Shown here: piece by piece, positions 28,972-37,692 of the stretch
Layout of the letters: each line of letters opens with the position of its first letter
Numbering within the stretch: position 1 is the first letter of the stretch
Assembly (NCBI GenBank): GCA_001898625.1
Contig: MKUP01000010.1
Location: forward strand, 434,001-498,000
Reading direction: 5' to 3'
DNA: 64,000 nt
From: Burkholderiales bacterium 67-32
GTDB taxonomy: Bacteria > Pseudomonadota > Gammaproteobacteria > Burkholderiales > Burkholderiaceae_B
Position numbers and translations under genes: made by a program
Notes under the pieces: model-generated
Told to the model about the DNA's origin: nothing
Databases searched by the model: none
What the model saw: only the letters and a program-made list of their open reading frames with translations

Positions 28972-29910
28972 TCAGCGTGGCGGCAGGTAGCCGGCCGGGT
29001 CGACCGGACGGCCCTGGCGCCGGATCTCGAAGTGCACGCGCGGCGACTCGGCGTCGGTGCTGCCCAGTTCGGCGATCTTCTGCCCCCGCCGCACAGCCTG
29101 TCCTTCCTTGACCAGCATGGCGCGATTGTGCGCGTAGGCGGACAGGAAGGTGTTGTTGTGCTTGATGATGATCAACTGCCCATAGCCGCGCAGCCCGCTG
29201 CCGCTGTAGACCACCTTGCCGTCGCCCGCGGCCAGCACCGGATCGCCCGGCGTGCCGGCGATGTCCAGGCCCTTGTTGCGGGTCTCGTGGAAGTTCTCGA
29301 TGATCTTGCCGCTGGCGGGCCAACCCCACTCCACGCGTTCGCCGGCCGGTTCGTTGCGCGCGGCGGGCGGCGTGACCGGGGTTGCTGGCGGCGTGACGGG
29401 CTCGGGGGTTGCCGGGGGCGTCGCAGGCGCGGGCGCCGGCGTGCCCAGCGGCCGCGAAGCCGACTGCGACGGCGCGGGCACCGGCGTGACCTGCGCCACG
29501 CCGCTGTCGGCGGGCCTGGCGGCGGTGGATCCCGGACGCGTCACGCGCAGGACCTGTCCCGGCCGGATCTGGTTGGGATCCTCGAGGCTGTTCCACTGCG
29601 CGATGTCCCGCCAGTCCTCGCCATGATCCAGGGCAATGCGGATCAGCGTGTCGCCGCGCTTGACGATGTAGGTATCGGCATCGATCAGGCGCGAGGATTC
29701 GCGGCCCGCGGTAGCCGCGGGGCCGCTCGGCTGCTTGGCCGGCGTGGTCCGGTCGACGACCGGAACCGTCCTGGGTGCCGTGCCGCAGGCCGCGAGCACC
29801 AATGCGCAGCCCGTCCAGAGCAGCACCTGCCGTGCGGTCCGTCCTAGCATCCCCGCGCGCGGGCGGGGTCGATTGGATTCCTCGCGGCTCGGCTTGCGCC
29901 AATTCTGCAT
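28972..29910 (-). CDS. nlpD: NlpD/EnvC-like LysM-LytM lipoprotein
   Basis: A 312-residue lipoprotein with lipobox LVLAAC (Cys 42), one LysM peptidoglycan-binding domain (YIVKRGDTLIRIALDHG), an Ala/Pro/Thr-rich linker, and a C-terminal LytM (M23) domain. The metal site is degenerate: the usual HxGxD is NKGLD and only HFEIR remains of the second motif. It therefore should not cut peptidoglycan itself but, like NlpD, activate an amidase during division. AGGAG supports the ATG at 29910; an ATG at 29928 overlaps the pcm stop. In many betaproteobacteria rpoS follows; here it does not. Confidence 0.87.
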   Translation of the reverse strand: MQNWRKPSREESNRPRPRAGMLGRTARQVLLWTGCALVLAACGTAPRTVPVVDRTTPAKQPSGPAATAGRESSRLIDADTYIVKRGDTLIRIALDHGEDWRDIAQWNSLEDPNQIRPGQVLRVTRPGSTAARPADSGVAQVTPVPAPSQSASRPLGTPAPAPATPPATPEPVTPPATPVTPPAARNEPAGERVEWGWPASGKIIENFHETRNKGLDIAGTPGDPVLAAGDGKVVYSGSGLRGYGQLIIIKHNNTFLSAYAHNRAMLVKEGQAVRRGQKIAELGSTDAESPRVHFEIRRQGRPVDPAGYLPPR

Positions 29911-29927
29911 CCCAGATCTCCTATTCA

Positions 29928-30869
29928 TTACAACAACACCCCGGACTGCAGGGGCACGAAGCGCACCGCCTCCAGTTCGGTTCGCACCCAGCTCTGGGCT
30001 CCGGTGCGCTCTATCATGACCAGTCGCTGCCTGGCGCCCCCTTCCGGGGCCACCAGGCGGCCGCCGACCGCCAATTGCGCCAGCAGCGCATCGGGTATCT
30101 TCAGCCCCGCGGCCGCGACGACGATGGCGTCGAACGGCGCGGCGCTCGGCACGCCCAGCATGCCGTCGCCGAAGACGAGGCGCACATGGGGGAGCCGCAA
30201 CGGCCGTAGCTGGCTGCGGGCCAGTTCGTGCAAGGCCTTGATGCGTTCGATGGAATACACCTCGCGCGCCACGCCCGCCAGCACGGCGGCCTGGTAGCCG
30301 CACCCTGTTCCGACCTCCAGCACCTTGCCGAGTTCGCGCCCGTTGCGCGCCGCGGCGATCATGCGCGCGACGATCCAGGGCTGCGAGATGGTCTGCCCAT
30401 GGCCGATGGGCAGCGCCGCATCCTCGTAGGCGCGGCTGGCCAACGCCTCGTCGATGAAGCGATGGCGCGGGATGGCGTGCACGGCTTCGAGCACGCGTTC
30501 ATCCGTGATTCCCTGCGCGCGCAAGCGGGCCACCAGCGCGGCGCGCATGCGCTCGGAATTGAGTCCGTGGTTGGTCTCGCGCGCCGGCACCCTGGCCTGG
30601 ATGGGGGCCGGGACGACCAGCCGCGCCGGCGCCACCCGTGTATTGCTGTTCGTGGGCCTGGCCTCGTCGGGACGCACCGGCCGCGCGGGCGTTCCGCGAA
30701 CGGCCTGCGGACGTCCGGTGGTGACGCGCGTGTTGCTGTTCGCCGCCGTGACCGGAGGCAAGGACGTGGCGGGCCGGCGAGCGGCGGTGGAGTGGCCCTG
30801 GGGCCCCTCCTGTCGCGGCGCCGGCGCGGGGGTCAGCGGTTTGCGCCTATCCATTCCGTCGGGATCCAT
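29928..30869 (-). CDS. pcm: Protein-L-isoaspartate O-methyltransferase with long N-terminal extension
   Basis: Repairs isoaspartyl residues using SAM. The catalytic domain begins near residue 101 ([20 protein letters not shown]) and holds [16 protein letters not shown] as the SAM motif, with [11 protein letters not shown] as the substrate loop. The first 100 residues are a Pro/Arg/Thr-rich, probably disordered extension with NSNTRV repeated at 44-49 and 74-79. The typical enzyme is about 210 residues. The start at 30869 overlaps the surE end; 30854 is an alternative ATG. Confidence 0.9.
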   Translation of the reverse strand: MDPDGMDRRKPLTPAPAPRQEGPQGHSTAARRPATSLPPVTAANSNTRVTTGRPQAVRGTPARPVRPDEARPTNSNTRVAPARLVVPAPIQARVPARETNHGLNSERMRAALVARLRAQGITDERVLEAVHAIPRHRFIDEALASRAYEDAALPIGHGQTISQPWIVARMIAAARNGRELGKVLEVGTGCGYQAAVLAGVAREVYSIERIKALHELARSQLRPLRLPHVRLVFGDGMLGVPSAAPFDAIVVAAAGLKIPDALLAQLAVGGRLVAPEGGARQRLVMIERTGAQSWVRTELEAVRFVPLQSGVLL

Positions 30870-31597
30870 TCGCGCATGGGTTCGAGCTGTGCGTTGTGCG
30901 TGAGGTCGAACCGCAGCGGCGTGACCGACACCGCGCCGTCGGCGCAGGCATGGAAGTCCGTGCCGGGCGTGGCGTCGGCGGCCTTGCCGGCGGGGCCGAT
31001 CCAGTAGACCGGCTCGCCGTACGGCGTGGACGAACGCACCACCGGCTCGGAAGGATGGCGCCGGCCGAGCCGGGTCACGCGAGGCGGCTTGAGTTCGGAC
31101 AAGGGCAGGTTCGGGATATTCACGTTCAGCAGGCTGGGCGCCGCCAGCGGGCTGGCGATGAAACGTTCGACGAAGCTGCGCGCGGCGGCCGCCGCCGCGT
31201 CCAGGTGCGTCCAGCCCTTGGACACCTGGGAAAACGCGATCGAAGGCAGGCCGAACAGATAGCCTTCCGTGGCCGCGGCGACCGTACCGGAATACAGCGT
31301 GTCCTCGCCCATGTTCTGCCCGTCGTTGATGCCGGACACCACCAGGTCCGGCCGCCGGTCCAGGAGCCCGGTCAGGGCCACGTGCACGCAGTCGGACGGC
31401 GTGCCGTTGACATACAGGAAACCGTTGGCCGCGGTGCGCACCGACAAGGGGCGATCGAGCGTGAGCGAATTCGACGACCCACTGCGATTGGTCTCGGGCG
31501 CGACCACGATCAGTTCGGCCAGCGGCCGCAGCGCCTCGACCAGGGCAGCCAGGCCGGGCGCGAAATAACCGTCGTCGTTGGAAATCAGTATCAACAT
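30833..31597 (-). CDS. surE: 5'/3'-nucleotidase SurE
   Basis: A 254-residue metal-dependent nucleotidase acting on nucleoside monophosphates. The metal-binding [11 protein letters not shown] at the N-terminus, NGTPSDCVH and [18 protein letters not shown] are all present. Its 3' end overlaps the start of pcm, the conserved surE-pcm stationary-phase arrangement. Confidence 0.96.
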   Translation of the reverse strand: MLILISNDDGYFAPGLAALVEALRPLAELIVVAPETNRSGSSNSLTLDRPLSVRTAANGFLYVNGTPSDCVHVALTGLLDRRPDLVVSGINDGQNMGEDTLYSGTVAAATEGYLFGLPSIAFSQVSKGWTHLDAAAAAARSFVERFIASPLAAPSLLNVNIPNLPLSELKPPRVTRLGRRHPSEPVVRSSTPYGEPVYWIGPAGKAADATPGTDFHACADGAVSVTPLRFDLTHNAQLEPMREWIPTEWIGANR

Positions 31598-31815
31598 CTA
31601 TCGCCCCGACCTCTTACGCAATGCGATCTCCAGTTGGCGTTACCGCGGGATAAAAAAAGCCCGCGCGGCCTCCCTGCGGGCTAGTGTCGTCCGGAAAGCC
31701 GGGCAGCCACCTGTTTGCTTGACGGTTCCGGTCCCGCGTCAGTTTCCGGCCCGCCGAGTGCCCTCGGATTGTACATGAGCCCCCTGCCCGCCGTAGCGTT
31801 TCCCCTGGGAACAGC
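31598..31815. other. Intergenic region between surE and the LysR gene
   Basis: This 218-nt gap holds a terminator for the LysR gene (31652-31682) and presumably the surE promoter. No small gene or RNA gene was recognised. Confidence 0.5.
31652..31682 (-). terminator. Terminator downstream of the LysR gene
   Basis: AGCCCGC (31658-31664) pairs with GCGGGCT (31676-31682). Leftward it ends in seven T. It lies about 130 nt after the LysR stop and before surE. Confidence 0.8.
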
Positions 31816-32727
31816 CTAGCCCGGCGCGGGCGACTGCCGGTCGTACGCCGCCACCAGCGCATCCAGGAAACCTCGCACCGCCGGCACCAGGCCGCGCCGC
31901 GACGGGAACACCGCCTGCACGATCCCCTCCGGCGGAGAATACCGCGCCAACGTGACGCGCAGCAGGCCCGCCTCGACGTCGGCCGCCACCAGCGGCCACG
32001 GCAGGCACGCGATGCCCAACCCCTGAAGCGCCGTGCTGCGCAGGGTGTTCAGATCGTCGACCGACAGGCGCGGCACGTGCGCCACCGAAATCTCGGCGCC
32101 ATCCGGCCCGACGAAGCGCCAGACGTGCCGCTCCGCCGCCTGCATCATGCTGAGCGTGGGCAGGCGCCCCAGGTCCTGGATGTCCTGCGGCTCGCCATGG
32201 CTCGCAAAAAAGTCCGGCGTGGCCACCAGAACCAGGCGGCTGGTGGCCAGCGGGCGCACGACCAGCTCGGAGTCCTCCAGCGGCGGCGTGCGCACCCGCA
32301 GCGCGAGGTCGAAGCCCTCCTCCACCACGTCCACGCGCCGGGACGTGGCGTCGATCTGCACGCGCACTTGCGGATATTGCGCCAGGTAGTCCGCCACGAT
32401 GGCCCCGATGTCGCTATGCAACAACGTAACAGGGCAGCTGAAGCGGATCAGTCCCTGCGGCTGCGAGGTCGTCCGGTCCACGGCCTCGCGGGCGGCGGCG
32501 GCCTCCGCGGCCAGCGCGGCGCAGTGCTGGTAGTAGGTCTGCCCGATTTCGGTCACCGAGATCTTGCGCGTGGTGCGGTGTAGCAGCCGCACGCCCAGCT
32601 CGTCCTCCAGCGCGGCGATGCGGCGGCTGATGCGCGAGACGGGTATGCCCAAGGCCTGGGCCGTGGCGGTATAGCCGCCGTGTTCGACCACCTTGGCAAA
32701 CAGGTACATGTCGTTGAGGTCCTGCAT
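31816..32727 (-). CDS. LysR-family transcriptional regulator
   Basis: A 303-residue LysR regulator. The N-terminal winged HTH (FAKVVEHGGYTATAQALGIPVSRISRRI) and the effector-binding domain (SCPVTLLHSDIGAIVADYL, DLALRV) match the common subgroup that controls divergent oxidoreductase genes. A GGGGGGACC site supports the ATG at 32727. It is divergent from an azoreductase across a 149-nt region with a TTCTA-N4-TAGAA box, so it probably senses a quinone or other electrophile and regulates that gene. Confidence 0.9.
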   Translation of the reverse strand: MQDLNDMYLFAKVVEHGGYTATAQALGIPVSRISRRIAALEDELGVRLLHRTTRKISVTEIGQTYYQHCAALAAEAAAAREAVDRTTSQPQGLIRFSCPVTLLHSDIGAIVADYLAQYPQVRVQIDATSRRVDVVEEGFDLALRVRTPPLEDSELVVRPLATSRLVLVATPDFFASHGEPQDIQDLGRLPTLSMMQAAERHVWRFVGPDGAEISVAHVPRLSVDDLNTLRSTALQGLGIACLPWPLVAADVEAGLLRVTLARYSPPEGIVQAVFPSRRGLVPAVRGFLDALVAAYDRQSPAPG

Positions 32728-32876
32728 GGTCCCCCCAGGACGTAGCATTATTCTAAATATAGAAAAGTTATTCCCAGTAGCGCCAGTTTAAAAAGAATTA
32801 TTGACGCTATATCTTGTCGACGTGGCGGAAGTCATCCGCATTAACCCTAAGAATTCGACGCATACTAGGAATCACC
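32728..32876. promoter_or_regulatory. LysR-type operator between regulator and azoreductase
   Basis: AT-rich divergent promoter region. The palindrome TTCTA-AATA-TAGAA at 32751-32764 fits a LysR T-N11-A box close to the regulator start, as for autoregulation. A further AT-rich tract at 32788-32805 may hold the azoreductase promoter. Confidence 0.55.
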
Positions 32877-33515
32877 ATGAAAATCCTGCACATCGACTCG
32901 AGCTCCACCGGCGCCGCCTCCGTTTCCCGCGAGCTGACCGCCGCCGTCGTGAAGGCCCTGCGCCAGAACGAACCGCAATCGACGGCCAAGCACCGCGACC
33001 TGGTGGCGCAGCCGCCCGCCCACCTGGACGGCGCCCTGCTGCAATCGCTGCGCCCCCAGCCCGGCGCCGTGTTTCCGGATGACGAAGGATTCCGCAAGGA
33101 AGTCGCCTACACCGACGAACTGCTGGCCGAGTTCCTGGCCGCCGACGTCGTCGTGATCGGCGCCCCGATGTACAACTTCTCGATTCCTTCCCAGTTGAAG
33201 GCCTGGATCGACCGCGTCGCGCAAGCCGGCAAGACCTTCCGCTACACCGCCAACGGCCCCGAGGGCCTGGCCGGCGACAAGAAGGTCGTGATCGTTTCTT
33301 CTCGCGGCGGCAAGTACGCCGGCACGCCGGTCGAGACCCTGCTGGATCACCAGGAGTCCTACCTGCGTGCGGTGCTCGGCTTCTTCGGCGTGACCGACGT
33401 GAGCGTGCTGCGCGCCGAGGGCATCGCGCTGGGCGGCGAGGCCCGCGAAACGGCCGTCAACCAGGCGCTGGAACAGGCTGGCCTGCTGGCCGAGGAATTG
33501 GCCGCCGCGGCCTGA
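32877..33515 (+). CDS. azoR: FMN-dependent NADH:quinone oxidoreductase / azoreductase
   Basis: A 212-residue flavodoxin-fold enzyme reducing quinones and azo compounds with NADH. The FMN-binding DSSSTGAASVSRELT segment is at the N-terminus, PMYNFSIPSQLKAWIDR near residue 96 and SSRGGKYAG near residue 140. A TAGGA site precedes the ATG. The stop codon TGA sits exactly in the loop of a perfect 8-bp hairpin (33505-33523), which may serve as a weak terminator although no T-run follows. Confidence 0.92.
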   Translation: MKILHIDSSSTGAASVSRELTAAVVKALRQNEPQSTAKHRDLVAQPPAHLDGALLQSLRPQPGAVFPDDEGFRKEVAYTDELLAEFLAADVVVIGAPMYNFSIPSQLKAWIDRVAQAGKTFRYTANGPEGLAGDKKVVIVSSRGGKYAGTPVETLLDHQESYLRAVLGFFGVTDVSVLRAEGIALGGEARETAVNQALEQAGLLAEELAAAA

Positions 33516-33550
33516 GGCCGCGGATGCGGAGGCGGGCCTGGCCGCAAGCG

Positions 33551-34459
33551 CTAGGATCCGCCTCGCGTGCCGTACAGCAGCAACAGCAGTCCCAGCACGA
33601 CCAGCACCATGCCGCCGCGCTCGCGGCCGCTGGCGTGCTGGGCGAAGATCCGCCGCGAGGCGAACTGCGCGAACAGGACCTCCACCAGGCCCAGCGTACG
33701 GACGTTGGCCGCCGAGGTCAGCGCGAAACCGATGTACCAGCACTGGGACGCGAAGGCGCCCATGAAGCCCGCCGGCAGCGACGAGCGCCATTGCGCCAGC
33801 ACGCCGCGCAGCACGTCGCGCCGGAACAGCGCCTGCCACAGCACCAGCGCTCCCGTCTGCATGATCAGGCCCACCACCAGGGTCACGCTGGCGCGCGTGG
33901 CGAACGACCCGCTGTCCAGCGACACGATGGCGCCGCGAAAGGCCACCGCGGACAGGGCGAAGAAGGCGCCCGAGGCCATGCCCAGCAGCGCCGGCCGCCA
34001 GTTGCTGCCCGCTCCGGCGCCGGGCTTCCACGACATGACCACCACACCCGCCGTCGCCACCAGCACGGCGCAGGCGCCCATCGGTGAAAGCGGGTCCCCC
34101 AGCACCACCACGGCGAAGATGGCCACCAGCACGGGTTCGGTCTTCACGTAGACCGTGCTGAGCGCGAAATTGCGCAATTGCATGGTGGCCAGCATCAGCA
34201 CGGTCGCCAGGATCTGCGCCGCGGCGGCCGCCGCCGAATACAGCAGGAAACGGGCATCGACCCGCGGCAGCGGATCGCCGCCCACGGCCAGCACCAGCGC
34301 CAGGAAGACCAGCGCGAACGGTAGGCCGTACAGGAAGCGGACCTGGGCCGCGCCGAGCGTACCCAGCGTTTCCGTCAGCCGGTGCTGCATGGTGTTGCGC
34401 GCCGTTTGCGCGGCGGCGGCGATGAGCGTGGCGGGAATCCAGAGCAGCGAGATGTCCAA
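33551..34459 (-). CDS. EamA/DMT-family transporter
   Basis: A 302-residue inner-membrane protein with ten predicted transmembrane helices in two EamA-type halves. The start is TTG at 34459, needed to complete the first helix (LLWIPATLIAAAAQ); the next ATG would cut it. It follows the AraC-type gene in the same direction with a 44-nt gap. Such proteins often export metabolites or toxic compounds; substrate unknown. Confidence 0.87.
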   Translation of the reverse strand: MDISLLWIPATLIAAAAQTARNTMQHRLTETLGTLGAAQVRFLYGLPFALVFLALVLAVGGDPLPRVDARFLLYSAAAAAAQILATVLMLATMQLRNFALSTVYVKTEPVLVAIFAVVVLGDPLSPMGACAVLVATAGVVVMSWKPGAGAGSNWRPALLGMASGAFFALSAVAFRGAIVSLDSGSFATRASVTLVVGLIMQTGALVLWQALFRRDVLRGVLAQWRSSLPAGFMGAFASQCWYIGFALTSAANVRTLGLVEVLFAQFASRRIFAQHASGRERGGMVLVVLGLLLLLYGTRGGS

Positions 34460-34503
34460 GGGGTGGCCTGCGATCGATCAGCCGGCGATGATACCTCGCC
34501 GCC

Positions 34504-35301
34504 CTACCCCTCGCCCCGGCTGCGTTCCGCCAGGTAGCGGCCGGGCGGCTTGCCCATGGCCTTCCTGAACATGGTGATGAAGGCGCTTACCGACTCGTAG
34601 CCCAGGTCCATCGCCACGCGCTGCACCGTCCTGCCGGCGGACAGGCGCTGCAGGGCAACGATGACGTGCAGTTGCTGGCGCCAGCGGCCGAAACTCATGC
34701 CCGTTTCGGCCTTGATCAGCCGGGCCAGGCTGCGCTCGCTCATCGCTACCTCCTGGGCCCATTCGGCCACGGTGCTGCGGTTGGCGGGATCGGATGCCAG
34801 CGCGTCGGCGATGCGACGCAGGCGGCTGTGGGCGGGCACGGGCAGGTGCAGATGCTCGGTGGGCATGCGCCCCAGTTGTTCCAGCAGCACGCCCACCAGG
34901 CGGTGGGTCGGCCCGTCCGGGGAATAGTCGGTGGACTCGGCCGCCAGGTACAGGATCAGTTCGCGCAGCAGCGGCGAGATCGACAGCGTGCAGCACACCT
35001 CGGGCAGCGGGGCCGTGTCCGGCTCGACGAACAGCAGGCAGACCTGGCCATGCTGCGACACCCGGTTGCTGTGCGCCATGCCGGGCGGAATCCACACCGC
35101 GCATTGCGGCGGCACCATCCAGAGGCCGGTGGGCACATGGCAGGTGACCGAGCCCCGCAGCGCCAGGATCAACTGCCCCTTGCGGTGCCGGTGTACCGGT
35201 TGTTCGCTGCGGCGCTGCTGTGCCGTCAGGTGCACGGCCACCACCGGGGCGACCGTGGCGTCCGGGTCGAATTCGGCGAAAGCGGCTTCGAAGGCGGGCA
35301 T
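34504..35301 (-). CDS. AraC-family regulator, NimR-like
   Basis: A 265-residue AraC/XylS regulator with an N-terminal cupin (HRHRKGQLILALRGSVTCHV) and a C-terminal double HTH (WAQEVAMSERSLARLI and VAMDLGYESVSAFITMFRKAMG). The short cupin form and the divergent CynX/NimT-type transporter next door match the E. coli NimR-NimT pair, where NimR represses a 2-nitroimidazole exporter. The assignment is by organisation, not by a tested ligand. Confidence 0.87.
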   Translation of the reverse strand: MPAFEAAFAEFDPDATVAPVVAVHLTAQQRRSEQPVHRHRKGQLILALRGSVTCHVPTGLWMVPPQCAVWIPPGMAHSNRVSQHGQVCLLFVEPDTAPLPEVCCTLSISPLLRELILYLAAESTDYSPDGPTHRLVGVLLEQLGRMPTEHLHLPVPAHSRLRRIADALASDPANRSTVAEWAQEVAMSERSLARLIKAETGMSFGRWRQQLHVIVALQRLSAGRTVQRVAMDLGYESVSAFITMFRKAMGKPPGRYLAERSRGEG

Positions 35302-35405
35302 GGCGAGTGTTTGGCTGATTTTGGCAATTTATTGTCATTTTATCCAAAGACAGACATCAGCAAAATGCCTACAGTCCATGGGTACCCTTTCCGACTGCTT
35401 CACTC

Positions 35406-36599
35406 ATGGCCCCGCTTTCCGCTCCAAGCTCCCTGCCCCGCCAGGCCTGGCTCGTCGCCGGCATCCTGCTGATCGCCTCCAACCTGCGCGGGCCGGTTAC
35501 CGGCGTGGCGCCCGTGCTGGACATGATCCGAACCAGCCTCGGCCTGACCGCCGCCCAGGCCGGTCTGCTCACCACCCTGCCCCTGCTGGCCTTTGCCGCC
35601 GGTTCTCCCATCGCGGCCCTGGCCGCGCGCCGCCACGGCCTGGAACGCACGTTGATGGCGGCGCTGCTGACCCTGGTGGCGGGCCTGTGCCTGCGATCCT
35701 CGGGCGCGGTCTGGGCCCTGTTCGCCGGCACCCTGCTGATCGGCGGCGCGATCGCCTTCGGCAACGTGTTGCTGCCCAGCCTGCTCAAGCGCGATTTCCC
35801 CGGGCGCATCGCCAGCCTGACCTCCGCCTATGCATTGACGATGGGCGTGGCCTCGGGCCTCGCCTCGATGATCGCCGTGCCGCTGGCGCTCTGGTCCGCC
35901 GGTCCCGGATGGCCACTGGCCCTGTTCGCCCCCATCGTGATCGCCGTCGCCAGCGCCCTCGTCTGGCTGCCGCAACTGCGTGCCCCCGCCCCGGCCGCGG
36001 CGCCGGCCGGCCCGGCCCACGTCCGCCCCCGGTCGGTCTGGAAATCGGCGCTGGCTTGGCAGATCACGCTTTTCCTCGGCCTGAACTCGCTGGTCTATTA
36101 CATTATTTCCAGTTGGCTGCCCTCCATGCTGCACGATGCCGGCTACCCGCCGGGCTCGACCGGTTCGGTCCATGGCATGCTGCAGATCGCCTCGGCTGTC
36201 GTCGGCCTGCCGCTGCTGGCCCTGGTGCGCCGGGTGCGCGACCAGCGCTGGCTGGCGGTCGGCTGCTCGGGCCTGTCCATCGTGGCCTTGCTGGGCCTGC
36301 TGGTCGTGCCGTCCTGGGCCGCGGCGTGGGCCATCCTGTATGGCTGCGGCGGCGGCGCCTCCATCATCCTGGGACTGGCCTTCGTCAGCCTGCGTGTCGG
36401 CAACGCGCAGCAGGCGGCCGCGCTGTCCGGCATGGCCCAGGCCGTGGGCTACCTGCTGGCCGCGGGCGGTCCCACGGCCATCGGCGCGGTGCACGACGTC
36501 ACGGGCGGATGGACCGTCGCCCTGCTGATCTGCCTGGTCTTCGCCTGCGCCCAGGCCGTGTTCGGCCTGTACGCCGGGCGGCATCGCCAACTGGCCTAG
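35406..36599 (+). CDS. MFS transporter, CynX/NimT family
   Basis: A 397-residue major facilitator with about twelve transmembrane helices and the N-terminal SNLRGPVTGVAPVL motif typical of CynX/NimT proteins. The ATG at 35406 lacks a clear ribosome site. It is divergent from the NimR-like regulator over a 104-nt AT-rich gap containing two TTTGGC direct repeats. A drug or cyanate-like substrate exporter is the best guess. Confidence 0.87.
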   Translation: MAPLSAPSSLPRQAWLVAGILLIASNLRGPVTGVAPVLDMIRTSLGLTAAQAGLLTTLPLLAFAAGSPIAALAARRHGLERTLMAALLTLVAGLCLRSSGAVWALFAGTLLIGGAIAFGNVLLPSLLKRDFPGRIASLTSAYALTMGVASGLASMIAVPLALWSAGPGWPLALFAPIVIAVASALVWLPQLRAPAPAAAPAGPAHVRPRSVWKSALAWQITLFLGLNSLVYYIISSWLPSMLHDAGYPPGSTGSVHGMLQIASAVVGLPLLALVRRVRDQRWLAVGCSGLSIVALLGLLVVPSWAAAWAILYGCGGGASIILGLAFVSLRVGNAQQAAALSGMAQAVGYLLAAGGPTAIGAVHDVTGGWTVALLICLVFACAQAVFGLYAGRHRQLA

Positions 36600-36704
36600 C
36601 GCCGGACGCATAACAGCTTTGATGGCCCGGCGATAGGCGGGCCCGGATCCTCCTCCTACAGTGTGGCCGACCACCTGAAAAGAACCACAACGGAGGAGAT
36701 GTCC

Positions 36705-37688
36705 ATGGGTTTTCATCGACGACGCGCCTGCCTGGCGCTGACGCAGGCGGCGCTCCTGCTGGCCGTGGCCGGCGGCGCGGGCGCCGCAGGGTTTCCCGAC
36801 CGCGCACTGCGGCTGGTCGTGCCCTTTCCCGCCGGGGGCGCCGCCGACATCATGGCGCGCGGCCTCGCCCAACAACTGACGGAACAACTGGGCCAACAGG
36901 TGGTGATCGAAAACCGCGGCGGTGCGGGCGGCACGACGGCCGCCGAGGCGGTCGCGCACGCGGCCCCGGACGGCTATACCCTGTTCTTCGCCACCATGGG
37001 CACGCAGGCCATCAATCCGTCGCTGTACCCCAAGCTGCGCTACGACCCCCTCAAGGACTTCGAGTACGTCAGCCTGACCCACACCACGCCGCGCGTGCTG
37101 GTCGTCCATCCCTCGGTGCCGGCAAAGACCGTGGAGGAACTGATCGCGCTGGCGAAGGCGCAGCCCGGCGCGCTGACCTATGGCTCGGCCGGCAACGGCA
37201 GCTCCAGCCATCTGTCGGGCGCCCTGTTCTCGTCGATGGCGGACGTGCGGCTGCTGCACGTCCCCTACAAGGGCAGCGCCCCGCTGTTGAACGACGTGCT
37301 GGCGGGACGCGTGTCCATGACCTTCGATTCGTACGCGGTGTATGCCGAGCACATACGCAGCGGCAAAGTGCGCGCGCTGGGCGTCACCAGCCTCAAGCGC
37401 ATGAGCGCGCTACCGGACGTGCCGGCGATCGCCGAAGCCGGCCTGCCCGGCTACGACGTCTCGAACTGGCTCGGGCTGCTGGCCCCACGGGGAACGCCGG
37501 CGGCCGTGGTGGACCGGCTGCACGGCGCCGTCGTCCGCGGCATGGCGGACGAGTCCGCGCGGCGCCGGCTGGCAGGCATGGGGATCGAGGCGACGTCCAG
37601 TACGCCGGCCGAATTCGCCGATCTGGTCAGGACCGAAATCCCCAAGTGGGAAGCCGTGGTGAAGAAGTCCGGCGCGACGGTCGACTGA
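36705..37688 (+). CDS. Bug-family tripartite tricarboxylate transporter substrate-binding protein
   Basis: A 327-residue periplasmic receptor. It has a signal peptide with RRRACLALTQAALLLAV and cleavage near AGA-AGF, then FPDRALRLVVPFPAGGAAD, VIENRGGAGG, DGYTLFFAT and HVPYKGSAPL. A GGAGGAG site sets the ATG at 36705 rather than 36699. It stands alone: a transporter lies upstream and a mutarotase is convergent downstream with a gap of only 4 nt. No TctA/TctB genes are present. The ligand is unknown, probably a carboxylate. Confidence 0.9.
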   Translation: MGFHRRRACLALTQAALLLAVAGGAGAAGFPDRALRLVVPFPAGGAADIMARGLAQQLTEQLGQQVVIENRGGAGGTTAAEAVAHAAPDGYTLFFATMGTQAINPSLYPKLRYDPLKDFEYVSLTHTTPRVLVVHPSVPAKTVEELIALAKAQPGALTYGSAGNGSSSHLSGALFSSMADVRLLHVPYKGSAPLLNDVLAGRVSMTFDSYAVYAEHIRSGKVRALGVTSLKRMSALPDVPAIAEAGLPGYDVSNWLGLLAPRGTPAAVVDRLHGAVVRGMADESARRRLAGMGIEATSSTPAEFADLVRTEIPKWEAVVKKSGATVD

Positions 37689-37692
37689 CGGC

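Noticed and set aside
31598-31815. A tRNA or small RNA between surE and the LysR gene
   Set aside because: Only a terminator hairpin folds convincingly; no T-arm consensus or promoter is seen.
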